Shown: one piece after another, positions 51,414 to 63,300 of the stretch
Numbering within the stretch: the stretch's first letter is position 1
Layout of the letters: every line of letters begins with the position of its first letter
Source of the DNA: Gaeumannomyces sp. JS-464
Taxonomy: Eukaryota > Ascomycota > Sordariomycetes > Magnaporthales > Magnaporthaceae
Direction of reading: 5' to 3'
NCBI GenBank assembly: GCA_002197995.1
Contig: NGZR01000002.1
Span: 5,270,001 to 5,334,000 of the forward strand
Length of the DNA stretch: 64,000 nucleotides
The notes under the pieces: model-generated
Seen by the model: only the letters and a program-made list of their open reading frames with translations
What the model was told of the DNA's origin: nothing
The model's database searches: none
Position numbers and translations under genes: made by a program

Positions 51414-52424
51414 CTAGTGCTGCATCACCACGGGGCGGCCGGGCTCCCAGTTGTCGAGCGTGTCCCTGACGTTGAGCCAGTACTTTAGGCAGACGGTGTG
51501 TGCGACGGCGGCGGCGGGGTCGTCGCGCGCAAACGCGGCGGCCAGGCCGGCCTCGCAGGCGGCGACGCGGTCGTCGTTGGCGGCGCGGATCGGCGCCAGG
51601 TCCTCCTCGGCGGCGGCGTCCTCGATGTCCTCGCGCACGGCCATGACCTGGGCCAGCAGGGCGGCGTCGGGCGCCGCCAGGCTCGCGGCCTCGTCGCCGG
51701 CCAGGTCCAGGCCGTGGCGGCGCCGGAGCAGGTATTGGGCGCGCTGCAGCGGCGACGCCAGCGTCCTGTAGGCCGCGTTGACGTGCGCCGACGCCGCCTC
51801 GGCCTGCCGCCGCGCCGCCGAGTGGCCGCTGCGCGCTGCCCTGTCGCCGCCGGCGGGAGGTGCTGCTGCTGCGTCTGTGCTGGATGGCGATGAGGGGGAG
51901 GGGGTGCCGGCGGCGGCGTGGTGGAAGTCGGGGTGCACGGCGGCCTGGAGCTGCAGGAACTCGCGGCGGAGCGCGCGCACGTCGATCTCGAAGGGGCCCT
52001 CGGGCGGCGGGCCGGCCGTCAGCGTCTGCGGGAAGAGCGCGTAGTAGTCGGGCTCGCCGGACTGCTGCTGCTTCTGTTGGCGCGTGCTCGGTCCTTCTCC
52101 TGCAGCCGCGTCCTGAGAGCCCTGGGCGACGGGGCTTGCGGCCGCCGTGCTTCTGGAGAACCACCGGGCTGTCGGCGGCGCGGGGGCTGGGGCGGTCCTG
52201 GCCAGGAGTCCGGTGCGGGGTATCGGCGGAGAAGCTGACGGTCGCTGTGGTATCGAGCCTGCTATTCTACTCGACAGGCTGGAGGGAGAGGAAGAGGAGT
52301 AGGGACGTGGAGGCGTTGACGAGGCGGTGGTGGCGACGCGGGCGCAGGCTGCGCAGAGGCTGGCGAGCCGCCGCGGCCGTGGCCTTGAGCGACTCGCAAT
52401 CGAGTGGTGCATCGTCGTCGACAA
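51414..52424 (-). CDS. jac1: Jac1 / HscB mitochondrial J-type co-chaperone
   Basis: Co-chaperone of the mitochondrial Hsp70 that transfers Fe-S clusters from Isu. Single exon, 336 residues, frame intact. The first 80 residues are Arg/Ser/Ala/Pro-rich without acidic residues, a mitochondrial presequence. The J domain begins DYYALFPQTL and has the essential HPD in LQLQAAVHPDFHH, with an alanine/serine/proline-rich insertion after it. The HscB C-terminal helices follow (HVNAAYRTLASPLQRAQYLL, DAALLAQVMAVREDIEDA, TVCLKYWLNVRDTLDNWEPG), which contact Isu. The start may be at 52424 (MSTTMHH) or four codons later. At 336 residues it is much longer than yeast Jac1 (about 184) because of the presequence and the low-complexity J-domain insert. 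Confidence 0.92.
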   Translation of the reverse strand: MSTTMHHSIASRSRPRPRRLASLCAACARVATTASSTPPRPYSSSSPSSLSSRIAGSIPQRPSASPPIPRTGLLARTAPAPAPPTARWFSRSTAAASPVAQGSQDAAAGEGPSTRQQKQQQSGEPDYYALFPQTLTAGPPPEGPFEIDVRALRREFLQLQAAVHPDFHHAAAGTPSPSSPSSTDAAAAPPAGGDRAARSGHSAARRQAEAASAHVNAAYRTLASPLQRAQYLLRRRHGLDLAGDEAASLAAPDAALLAQVMAVREDIEDAAAEEDLAPIRAANDDRVAACEAGLAAAFARDDPAAAVAHTVCLKYWLNVRDTLDNWEPGRPVVMQH

Positions 52425-52985
52425 ATCTGGCGCGAAGGTTTGCGGTGGGTGGCACGATAGACTCGGCTGTGGCGTAGGAATAATAGCTTTGTACTAAGTC
52501 GGGATTGTAGGTGTGCGCCGTTGAAGTTCGGCAAAGAAAAAAAAAATAATAAAAAATATGGTGGATGACGTCGGCAGGTACGTCAAGGAAATTCTCCGCA
52601 AAAGCCGCTTTGTGTCCGAAATCGCCGCCAAAGAAAGCGCCCGAGCCCCCGACTTAACCCCGTTGGCCCAAAACTACTCCAGGCAGTATACGTCTCTTCA
52701 TTTGCAGACTATGAAAATGGTCATTGCATTATGTACACGGAACTCGTCCATGACCGATTATGACGGTCGTGCTTTAAAGGTATACAAAGGAAAGAAAAGG
52801 GACCCAAGGAAAGCGGCAGGTATATCCAAATGTTCGCCATCCAAATCCCGTCCGAACTGTCGTGTGTCGTACGAGCCCCAAAGCTAACAAGCTGCGAGAC
52901 CCCGAAATAATTACAGTATATGGCAGACCCAGAGTCCATCATGCATATATTACCGAGCAACATCGTAGAGCGACACAATCCCGTC
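52425..52985. other. Intergenic between Jac1 and the F-box gene
   Basis: About 560 bp holding the Jac1 promoter and the F-box gene 3' end. A small + strand frame at 52558-52887 has no recognisable motif and is not called. Confidence 0.4.
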
Positions 52986-55900
52986 TCACGATAGCCTCAC
53001 CCCCCTCCATCGGCCTCGCTCAGTATGGAACCAGCGCTCCTTGTCCTTCTTGTCGATGACTGCGCCACTGAACGTGTTCCACCGGCCTTGACAGCCCTCC
53101 CTGATCTTTGCCTCTTCGCCTGCTTTCGACTTCTCCCGCTGCAGCTTCTCCTTCTCTTTCTTGCTGAGCGCCGGCGGTGCCTCTCGGCCCTCGACGGCTA
53201 AAGAGGCGGCACTGGTCGCGCCCGTCAGGTCCTCCCCGCCGTCACCGACGAGGTCGACCACGTCCACTAGACCGCCCTTTTCGTCGAGGGCGCCAGTGTC
53301 CGGAGCAAATGGTAGATAATCTTGGACGTCACGTCTCCCATGAAGGCCCCGAGCCCGAAACGCTCTACCAGAGACCCGTCCTCGTCAATCACGTTGACGA
53401 GAAATTTCGGATGCTGCTTGGCTGCCTCTAGCCTGGCTTGCGCCGCCAGCCGCGCCTGGTGCAAATTACTGCTAAGCCTGGGGCTTCCGGCCGTGGAAAT
53501 TCCAGCATCGACGGGGAAACGGGGGCTGGTAGGTGTTGGTGTGAAGCCGCCGCCGGCCTTGGAGCTCGTATCGGATGACGGCTGCGAGCTTGCCGTGCTC
53601 GCGGTGCGGGAGTGGTCGGGCCTCTGGCTCGGGTATCGGTAACGGTCGACGGGCAGGTCGATCTTTTCTTGGGGCTTGCAGAGCGATTGGAAGATGCCTT
53701 CTGGGTCCGCGAGGACCCGCAGGCGGCGCAGGGATGGGAAACCGTTGGCCGCGATGCTTTTTGCTAGAATCGAGTCCGTTGCGCTGGCTTGGCTGACGGC
53801 CGACGTCATATCCCAGTGGAGCTTTTTCAACGACGCTGAGGCGAGATAGGGGAAAAGCCATATGAACTCATCGGCAGGCAGCACGGGTGCGAATGGTTGG
53901 ACGAGCGAGAGGCTTTCAAGTGAGGTGAGATTCGAGAGCGCCCTGGCAAGCGCCGGAAGAGACTCGATATCGATGTGAACGAGCGTCAGAAATTCCAACG
54001 ATCGGCTTTCCCGCCGGGTCGCGAACGCCGAGAGTCCGGTCGACGAAATCCCTGATAGATGGAACATCGAGAGCTTCTTCAGGGGCGGCAGTGATAGGAG
54101 CGCGGCGTCGCCGAAGGCGTTATGCGGGAGATGGGAGAGGTGCAGCGTTTGCAGGGCGGGGAGGCGGGCCAGGGTGTCGACCAGCAGCGTGTCCGGAGTA
54201 AGCGTTGCGCCGGGATTACAGTGAACAGTCACACTGGTAAGGTAGCGCCAGTTAGAGTGGTTTTCCAGCCAGCTGATGCCCTGCTGCGGCTGGAGGTCTC
54301 CTGGCGTAACGAGGTTCCGCTGGTACGCTATCGTCCCTTGCTCGTCCGCAGCCCGTCGCATTCGCTGCTGCCGCTGGAATGGAGACGGCTGGACGAGCCA
54401 TACCATGTCTTTAAGCCGCTGACGCGAGGACAACGCCTGGAAGAACCGGCCGTATGAGTGGTCGTAGCTAGGGTAGAACCCAACCACCCTCTCCAGGTTC
54501 GGACACGCCATAACCACTGTGGCGACAATGTTCTGGTATTCTTCTGCCGAAACATTTGGCGGCGTTGCCGGCACTTTGAGCGACCGCACCGTGGCAGCGA
54601 GGATGGGGTTCGCACGCAACGACCGCCGAAGGAGCACAAGACGCGTCCCGACGACGCCTTTGTACTTCTTATGGATTGCCGAGTCTGGTCCAACCAGCAG
54701 CACATCCTCGTATCTGTCGTTGCCAGAGTCGCGTGTTAGAACAAGCATTTACAGGGTTTTTAAAGTCCGTGACAACGACCAAAGGCTGAATTAAAAGGGA
54801 ATGAGACAGGTTGGCTTACAAGGCGGTCCTGGCATATTTTAGCCACTTCCTCGCGCTTAGGGCCACGGAACAGGCGTCCCTCATCCAGCAAGTCGCGCAG
54901 CTCATAGACCCAGGGGCCAGATGAAGCTTTTTGACCTCGTCCAAGATCATTTCCAACACCTCGCCCGGCAGAGCCGAGAAGAGCTCGCCAGGCCGCGCTT
55001 TCCGACGCGCCTTCAAGTGCTGCGGCCGCTGCCACCCAAATCCCGGAGTCCAGGTAGATGCAGAGTTCTGCGCGGCAGAGTGCGCCGAATAGAACGACTC
55101 GACCGAGGTCTGGCTACTCCAGCTAGGGCTCCGCATCCGTGATTCGAAACTTTCGCGGGAGAGCGCTGTTGCCCCTGACGACAAGGACGCGTTACTCGCG
55201 CTGGATATGCGTCGTGGAGTGTTGTACACCAACGGACGGGGCGGGCCGTCCGGGAGACGTTCAGGCATCGCTTGTGCCTCGGATGCTGGGGTCTGAAGGG
55301 CAGCGGCGTGGGCGGTGGTAGGCTTTTGTTGTGTTGTTTTTGTTGCTGCTGTTGAGGCTGTGGCGGTGGTGCTTGTGGTTGTTGTTGCTGCTGCCACTCT
55401 TGTGGCTGCTCGTACCTGTCCCTCTGTTGCGGTGGCGTTTGCTGCTGTCCGTGCTGCCGAGGCTGCGGCGGCGGTTGAGACTGTGGTTGAGGCTGCGGCT
55501 GTTGGTATTGTTGTGTTTGCTGCTGCTGCTGCGGGTGCTGTGGTGCTGGTGGCCTTGGTGGTTTTGGAGGTGCTGATAAGGTGGGTGTGTCGACTTGAAT
55601 GCTCCTGATGCTGCTCCATTGGTTGCGGCCCGCGCTGGCTCTGAACGTTCGGCTGCTGCCGACTTTGCTCCCGTCTTGGATACCGCTGCTCTGCAAATCC
55701 ATGAGACGTACCCTGCTGGTGCTGTTCCTGTGGCCAATGTCCATGCTGCGAATACTCGTGCTGAGGAGGGTGGTGGTGTGCATGGTTCTGCTCCTGCTGC
55801 AGGTGTTCTGCCTGCTGCGGGTATTCCTGCTGCGAATACCACCGGTACTGATCCTGGTGTGGGTACCCCTGGTGCGGATACCCATGCTGCTGCCCGTACG

Positions 55901-56236
55901 CCTCTTGTTGGTGTACTGGAAGCCTGGCTGTTGATATCGCTGCTCCTGCTGCTCCCGGTGCCGCTGGTGGTACTGTTGATGACCTTGCCGTTGCTGATGC
56001 TGCTGCGTGCTACCCTGCGGCTCCTGATCCCTATACTGCTGTTGTTGCTGTTGCTGCATAGCCCTGGCCCTCGCGGCCGACCGCTCGGTTCTCATCACAA
56101 AATCCTCGGTCGACTGCTCCACGGGCCGGTCACTGGCACGGGCATAGTGGCCAGCAGTAGGGTAGTAGTCATTTGGCGGGCGGTAAGGGTCATATTGTGC
56201 GGCCGGCATAACCTGGACGGCAGCGGGATAAGACAT
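52986..56236 (-). CDS. F-box/leucine-rich-repeat protein with a Gln-rich N-terminus
   Basis: Likely substrate adaptor of an SCF ubiquitin ligase, about 1048 residues if all indels are bridged. Two exons: 54820-56236 and 52986-54713. Splicing (ACCGCCTT|GTAAGC ... CGACAG|A) gives ARTAL-YEDVLLVGPDS. N-terminus: MSYPAAVQVMPAAQYDPYRPP, then long Gln/Pro/His/Tyr-rich stretches, then a Ser-rich linker. The F-box (FSALPGEVLEMILDEV to VALSARKWLKYARTAL) precedes LRR-like segments (LPALQTLHLSHLPHN, LPPLKKLSMFHLSG, SLEFLTLVHIDIESLP). The C-terminus has a Lys/Glu helix and a WNTFSGAVIDKKDKERWFH motif. Frame breaks: one missing base at 53302-53303 (HLLPDTGALDEKGG), and three one-base changes in the Gln-rich part near 55905, 55600 and 55290. 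The start at 56236 is the least certain; an in-frame ATG lies at 56410. Confidence 0.75.
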
Positions 56237-57638
56237 GGCGGCGGCGGCGGCGACCTCAACAGCAGGCACGCCCGTGGGGATTCGAAGAGGCCGTGGCGGT
56301 GGTCTCAGGAGGGCCTCATTTTTCTCGACGGGAGCCGAGGGGAAGGAGGCCGAGGCAGAATAGTGTTTCTGGTGACGGATCCTGGACCTTTCCGGGAAGG
56401 CGTGCCGCAAAACCGCACGTTAGTTTTCAGTAGCCCTCGCAGACTTTCGCTGTCCGTGTCTCGGGCGTGCGTCAAGGGCAGCGGGAGATGCAGTGATGAA
56501 ATATAGGACGAAAAGACGGGATGAAAGCGCAGGCGGGCAGAAAAAGACAGTGGAAAGGCAGTGCCGGGGACAAGAAAATAAGCAGAGACAACGAATAGCT
56601 CAGGCCGTGCTATCGCTCCTCCCACGGAGATCTCAGACCCAAAACGCCCAGACTCTTCGCAGAAGGATTTAATATTAAAAATGCAACGGGGACTCGACCA
56701 CCCAGACGGAGACGCCAAGAGCCCAAGGTCCCATCGAGAAGACAGGCGTCTCCTGATTAGTGCGTCGCCAGCGCAAAAAGGTCCGTGATCCGTCGTGCTG
56801 GCTCGGATGCGTGTGGCTCACCCCTGTCAGAACGTGGGCGCATCGCTGGGGCTGAAAAGGCCAGGGCCGTGGGGCCCTTTTTTTCTCGCCTTCCGCGATC
56901 CACAGCGTTGTGTGCCTCGCGCCAGAGAGCAAGGGCTCTAAAATCGTGCGAGGGCAGGGGGGCCACCACGCCAATCCAGGCACCCACCCACACCGCGACG
57001 GCTGTCCCAGCGACGCCACGGTGGAAATCAGATCTCGAGCCGCGCGCCGTCTGCAATGTTGGCCGTGCGGGACCAGCGGCTAGCTTGGGCCAGAAAAAGA
57101 AGCCGACGACTTCGGTGTGCGTCCCGGCGGCAGATCCGCGGCCTCGACACGTACCCGTCGCCTGGCGCTTGCCCGCTGGAGGACCGAGTTTTGGAAAGCC
57201 AAAGAGGGGAGCGAGAATGAAAGGGGCACGTCCGCGCTGACACCGAATTCAGAACGAAGGCACTGGCCCGTTTTCTGAGGGAGAACCGTCTGGGGGTGAG
57301 GACTTCCGCTTCGCTTCGACGCAGCTCACACCCCCACAACCATACCAGGCAGCCCTGGGCACGGCAACGGCAGCCGGGAAAGGACCAGCCCGGGGTGCCC
57401 CTCGCTGGAGATCCAGCCGCAGCCAAAGCACAGGCGCCAGGGTGGGGGAAAACTTGTGGCATTGTGCATTGTAATCAAATTGCGTCGTTGTGGGCCCTTG
57501 ACCTAAAGACACAAGGCAGGAAGAAGGATTTTTTGAGACGAATGAACCTGACAACGGCCCAGAAAAAAAGAAGAAGAAAAAAAAAAGATAGGAAAATCCC
57601 AAAGCAAGAAAAAGAATGAAGACAAATCTGCACTCACC

Positions 57639-58162
57639 GTATGTCCCTGTCTAACGCGGCCGATAGTGTCGCAGACGGCGCCACCCCTGGGGGGTTTCCA
57701 CGGAAGCTGAAAAACAGCTCCGTGGCCTGGTCGACAGGAGGCCCTCCCAAAGGCCTGACGCCAACACCGGCGACGGCGCCGTGGTCCCGTTGATGAGTGG
57801 CCTGGGCCAGCGCGGCGTACAGGCCCTTCCGGATGGAGTCCTCTTGGCCCTCGTGGCTCCCGGGAAGCGTTGGCGGCAGCGAGCTTCTCGACCAGGCCCC
57901 CCTCCCTGCCGGCGGCCCGTGGACCGACTGTTGGCGCTGGCTCTGGTGGTTTCGCTGATTCGGACGCGGTGGCTGCGGCTCGCTCCGGAACGGTCGATCC
58001 GGCTCGGGCGGAGCAACTTGAAACATGTTCGTTTACCGCCGTCGGCGCCAGTGACCTCTTTTCGCTGTCTGATCGGGTTCTAGGCCGCGGTGCGTTCGTC
58101 GTTGTCCCTGTCAACCAGTCCCTCCCCGGCCCCTGCCAGGAACGGAACGATTCGCAAGACAC
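57639..58162 (-). other. Possible coding or 5' exon ending at a GTGAGT donor
   Basis: Two minus-strand frames here have coding-like character: one with TAVNEHVSSCSARAG and GREGGLVEKLAAANASREPRG, the other with GQEDSIRKGLYAALAQATHQR and DQATELFFSFRGNPPG. Both run to ACATACG|GTGAGT near 57639. They could be one exon broken by an indel, like other genes in this window, and might be a 5' exon of the F-box gene or a separate gene. No acceptor partner was established and no domain is recognised. Confidence 0.22.
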
Positions 58163-58957
58163 ACCACGGTAGGCGGTCGGCAGCGGCTCGATCTGCGGGC
58201 GAACAAGGAAGAGCGGCCGTTGGGATCCAAGCCGGACAGACGGCGGCTATGCTTGTTCTTCTTGTCCCTCTTTTATTACCTCACCGTCCGAACTTGGTTT
58301 CAGGACCAGTTCGCAGCTCGGGATCTGCCCTGGGGGAGGGCCAGAGAGGGGATACGGGGTATGTTTATTTATTGACCGCAAAACAAGAAAATCAAGGTCA
58401 GGCTGGCGGTCCACTAACTAACCTTGCAATGCCAAAAAGGCGGCGTGCGCGGCAGCGGCAAGCATTGGCTGCTTCTCCGCGCGCGTTGCTAGCTGCTTAC
58501 GACACCACGCTTGGCCGTATTTGTTTTTGTTTGCTTTGTTTCAAGGCCCAGTGCGCCGGCAGCGTGTATGTTGTTGGGATTCTGCGCTGCACTGCACCGC
58601 GCCGGCTCGTCTGGTCTGACTCTACTTTGCTTTGCGTGACGCCGACCAAGGCGCCGAGGACGGGACGTGGCCGTTTCCCCTTGCATGCAGAATTGCGCCC
58701 TGTGCGTCCTATCTATCGATGCGGGCATATGTAGAAACGGGGCGAGTACGAGGAGGAGAGGCAAGCTGCCGCTGGGTTGGGGCCGCCCAGAAGCCTTCGT
58801 CTCCCGTACGGGGCTTTGTTTGGTCACTTTGCGAAGGGGTGGTTGAGGAGCAATGTCTGCAGCAGGCTACCCTGACCGAGTTTCTTTTTGCTCACGCGTC
58901 GTGGGCAAAAATCCGCATGAGCTGAAAAGCAACCATGACGGCTCCGGTCTTCCTCCC

Positions 58958-58982
58958 GCCTGCCTGCCTGCCTGCCTGCCTG
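58958..58982. repeat. GCCT tetranucleotide run
   Basis: About six CCTG/GCCT units in non-coding DNA. Confidence 0.85.
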
Positions 58983-60373
58983 TCGCCTGCCAGGGGGGTC
59001 GGTCGTCTGCGCGGGCAGCTGGCCGTTTGGATGAAATCATGAGACGCCTCCTGGGCTGCCAGCACGCAGGAGTCGTGTGGCTGCGCCCTCTTGCTGATGG
59101 GAGCCAATTGGAGGCCAGAACAGGCGTCAGCCAGCGCGAATGAGCTGCCGTCGCTGCCGCTCTGTTTCGAGATTCTGAGACGTTGCACACGCATGGCGGG
59201 GCTGGTGGCTGCTTGCTGGTGAAGGATTCTTCATCCCGGCCTGCTTGCCCTGCTTCCCAGCAAAAATGCCCGATCCAGTGGGGGCCCGTCGACATCAGCC
59301 GCGTGGACCACCCACGCGCCCAAGGTGTGAATGAACCGAGTCAGGCCCGAGTCAAGCCTGGAGGCCTGCCCCAGTCGCGAGTATGGACAGCATTCAACCG
59401 AGACGATGACGCCAGGGCTATGAAAACACAGCCTCAAAAGTCCTGGATGGAATGCATGGAGGCGCTGGGAGGCCACAATCGCCATCATTGATGCTGTGCG
59501 CGGGTAAACTCCCGTCCTCAACCGCCCCACCAGCCACAACCAGCTTTGAGCACAGGCAACATGCAGCACGTCTTTGGCTTTGCAATTTCCAAGATGCTTG
59601 GGCCGTGCCTTGCAGTCCTGTCGCGGGCGTTTCTTCCGTACCACCAACCAGAAAGCCACATCTATTCCTACTTGATGCACAACACAACCGGCCAGCACCA
59701 TATCCGACATGTTATTCTACAAGTCTGTGCTGCGCTATAGGGTCTGTGTTTTTACTGGGATCTCGCCGTCCGGCGTCTTGGTACCGCTGTGACGGTGGAC
59801 GGCCAATCCTTTGGGTTCATCAATGTTGCCATGCGTGCATGCGTCAGTGTCACCCAACCACTTATACGACCCAAGACCCCCATCCGAATGCCCCCGCCCG
59901 GGAGCCCAGGCTTAACCGCCCGTTGAACCATGGAATCAGTGGAAATCGGACGCAGCATGGGCCCAAATTTTCTGGAAGAGCAGGTTTAGATCAGTCAAAC
60001 CAAGCTCTCCGAGATCATTATGCGTATCCTGAGTGCATGAGAAACGTGAAGCCGGTCGTTGATATATCCCGTCCATCCAAGTGTACCAAAGTCATTTTGC
60101 CGTCAAGACCGACCTCATATGTCACGGAATTCCCCATTCCACTGCTTAGCGGACTGATCGAGATAATAGCCCTCCATGGCGAGAAAATACAATATCCACA
60201 GCAAAGACACCCCAAAACTCCAGTCCCAGGGGTATCCATCAAGCCCGTTAAACGCCCGCTCTAATACCGTCATGTTGCAGCTTTACCCACTCTCAAAAAC
60301 CTGCCAATCGCCAAAAACCCAAGCCGCCAAGCCAGACAAGCATCTCGCGCGCTCTAGCGCTGCCCATCCTCGC

Positions 60374-63300
60374 CTATTCATCTCCGGCGGGGTCCACAAA
60401 CCGAACGCCCTTGGTCTCCCGCGGCCGCTTCGCAATCTTCTTTACCGCCGCCTCTCCACCATTCTCCAAGACGGCGGAGAGCGGCCTTTTCGCCCCGGCG
60501 ATCGCAACTTCGCCATTGGTGCCGCTGCTCCGCACCACCAGGTCCTCATCCGGGTGAGACACCTTGCCCGCCCCGCGCCCAAACAGCGGCAGCGGCGTTT
60601 TCAGGGGTGCCATCTGCGCCGGGCCGTCCAGGTTATCGCCGTCCGGGAGCGCCATAATCTTCGCGTTGCGGAACCACTCGAATAAGGGTTTGTCGTCCAG
60701 CAGCGACTTGCAGTTCCGGTGCTCGGCTTGCGTCATGTTCTTGCGCCGCTCCACGATTGCCTCCTCGAGCGTCTCCCGCAGCACCAGTGTCTCGACCGTC
60801 ACCGCCTTGCTCTGGCTGATGCGCCTCACCCGTCCGATTGCCTGTGCCTCGACCTGAGGGTTGAGCACGGGATTGATAAAGTAGATGCGTGAGGCGGACC
60901 GCATGTCAAGGCCGAATGCCGCCTGTGTCAGGTCCATTAACATCACCCTGTGTTTACAGTGTCGTTAGCACAAACGGCATTTCCTGCGCTGGTTCTTAAA
61001 AGCCAGGCCTAATCCTATGTATACGATAAAAAAGCTTGTAACGAACCTGAACTTAGTACTCTCGTTGAATGTTGCAACGTACTGTGCTCGCGCTGAGCTG
61101 ACAGCGACTTGGCGTAGATAAGATGTCGAACTTGGAGCTATGCAAAGTTAATGGCGTGTGTTGACGGAAGAGTGTTGAGGAAGAGGAGGCACTTACAATC
61201 TCCAGGTACCCTGCTATCCAATATGCCACATTTTCACTCTCGTAGAATACCAGAATCTTCTCCGAGTGCTGATTCTCGATAATCGCGTCGAGCAAGTACG
61301 ATAGCTTTGCAGAAGCCGTTGAAACAAGCCGAGCACTCGCGAGGGACCCGGCGATTTCCTCCGATGCATCTCCTATAGCATCTCCTATAGCATCCGGGCT
61401 TGGTCTGGGTCGGGATTTCTTCGGAGTAGCACTATCTCCCAGCTTGGTGTTACCGGCCAATGTCGCATTGTTCGAGGCGGTAGGCGTCGCGATCTCCTGA
61501 ATCTTGGCCTTCTCTATCTCTCCCGTTTGCGCAAAGGTCCCGGAGCGGAAAACAATGTCAAGCGATTCCGGAGAGCTCATCCAGGGACGCAGGTACCGCT
61601 GGAGAGCCAGAAGGATGGGTGCGCTAGTGCAAACTAGCTGGTGCCCTTGGTTGTGGACCCCGATCTCGTCCATAATCGACCAGCTTTGCGACGCTTGATC
61701 GAATTCGGCACCAGGAAAGTTCTTGACGTACACGGGTACTTCGCTGTGCATTTTCGCTGCATGCTTGAGCATGTTCGTCGAGGCTAGTCTGCCAAATGCT
61801 ATCGCATCTCGCAGCAGCCGCTCGTCTTCCTCGCTCACAGGGATCTTTTTCGCTGTCAGGAATTCTTCTGCCGTGTCGATGGCTTTGAGAATTTCAGCCC
61901 TGTCAAAGAAAGAACCCCCGAAGAAGGTAGCCTGCTTTTCATTCGAAACCAGCTGCAGAAGGCTTTTGCGTTGGCGGGGATGAAAGAAGTAGTCCCGGTC
62001 CGTCCTCTGCGACTGCACCGCGTTTGAGATTACCATCATCGAAAAGAGATTCGATGCGAGCTTGTCTTGGTAGGACCCGTCCAAATAAACAATTTTTTCT
62101 ACGACTTCGGGGAGCAAGTTGCCTATCTCGGACTTGCGATGGCGGATGATCAGGGACTCGAGGGTTGATTTGAGCACAGAGTGGCTGCCTCGCCCGCGGC
62201 CGTGGTGCTTCCTCTGCATCATGTAGACGGACCATTCCGCACGCGAATCCCCGTCCTCCGTGGAGCTGTTGGCCCACGGCCGCACGCCTAGGTATAGCGA
62301 GGCAATAGACCCGATGCGCTCCAGATCCTTCCGCTCTTGCTGCTCCGAGGACTCGGCCATTTTTTTCCTGGCGGGCTTGACGGGCAGGCTGCGGTCATAC
62401 CCACTTGTCTCGTCGCTAGCTGTGTCGAGGTCGTCGTCGTCGATGCCGAATAGCCCTGTGGATGGCGTTCCTGTCACGATCCAGCGGGCAGACGCCTGGA
62501 TGTGTTCAAGAACCTGGAGCATATTCGACTTCTTCCCAATCCTAGAGTTTCCGAGCCGATGTCCCTCATCCACTATGATTCGCTTGAAGTGGACCTGGGC
62601 CAAGGGCGACTCCAATATCCAGGCCCCGTTCTCATCGGCGACCCGTTGCTCATGGAGCCTCTCAAAGCGTGAGATGGAAAAGATGACAAGCTCGTACTTT
62701 GCCAATTCTACAGGATCAGGTATCTCGCGGTCCCCGACGGTGAGGACAAGGACACTCAGCCCACTCGTGTGTTTGGCGATTTCATCCTTCCACTGCTGTA
62801 GGAGGTTGGTTGGAACCAGGACCAGGGTCGTTCGACTCAGAAAAATCGTGAGTGCAGGGAGATCTGTCCGTGGGTATCGAGATGTGCGCCTTGGCCTCGG
62901 CCTCGGGAGCAGATACGACGCCGGATTTCTCTCGATAACGTCAAGGCAATTCTTGTAGTGCCGGCCTTGCTTGAGGAAATCGTCAAAGTATGCTCCCCAT
63001 GGCACCGACTCCCGGGATCCCGCCGAAGCGGCCATGTCAGCAAGGGATGCGATTCTAGGTCTGACGGGCACATCGATCTTGTAGATGTCGGGTGCATACG
63101 CTGGCTGATGGCGAGTGGCAAGAATCAAGGCTAGACAAATCAGGGTTTTGCCAGCCCCCATCTCTTCGGCGAGAATTCCACCACACACCCCTTCGTAGAA
63201 CCTCGGGTGCCTGAGAGCAGTGCCGCTTGCCGGGTCGTAATACCAGGCTTTGCCATTGTGGTCGGTTACTATACTCAGGCGCGGGTCCAGTGTTTGCGCC

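Larger units (their letters stand above)
56237..60373. other. Intergenic upstream of the F-box gene
   Basis: About 4.1 kb. Apart from a doubtful exon at 57639-58162 no gene is supported. It contains a CCTG/GCCT microsatellite (58958-58982) and small A-rich tracts near 57560-57610. Confidence 0.4.

Noticed and set aside
51498..52477. Open frames on the + strand opposite Jac1
   Set aside because: Compositionally biased shadows; the minus strand has a clear J domain with HPD.
52558..52887. 109-codon + strand frame after Jac1's promoter
   Set aside because: Weak composition and no recognisable family; could be real but not supportable.
59452..60264. 270-codon + strand frame between the F-box and SNF2 genes
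   Set aside because: Composition of translated non-coding DNA, frequent Cys/His/Pro without pattern; no motif.
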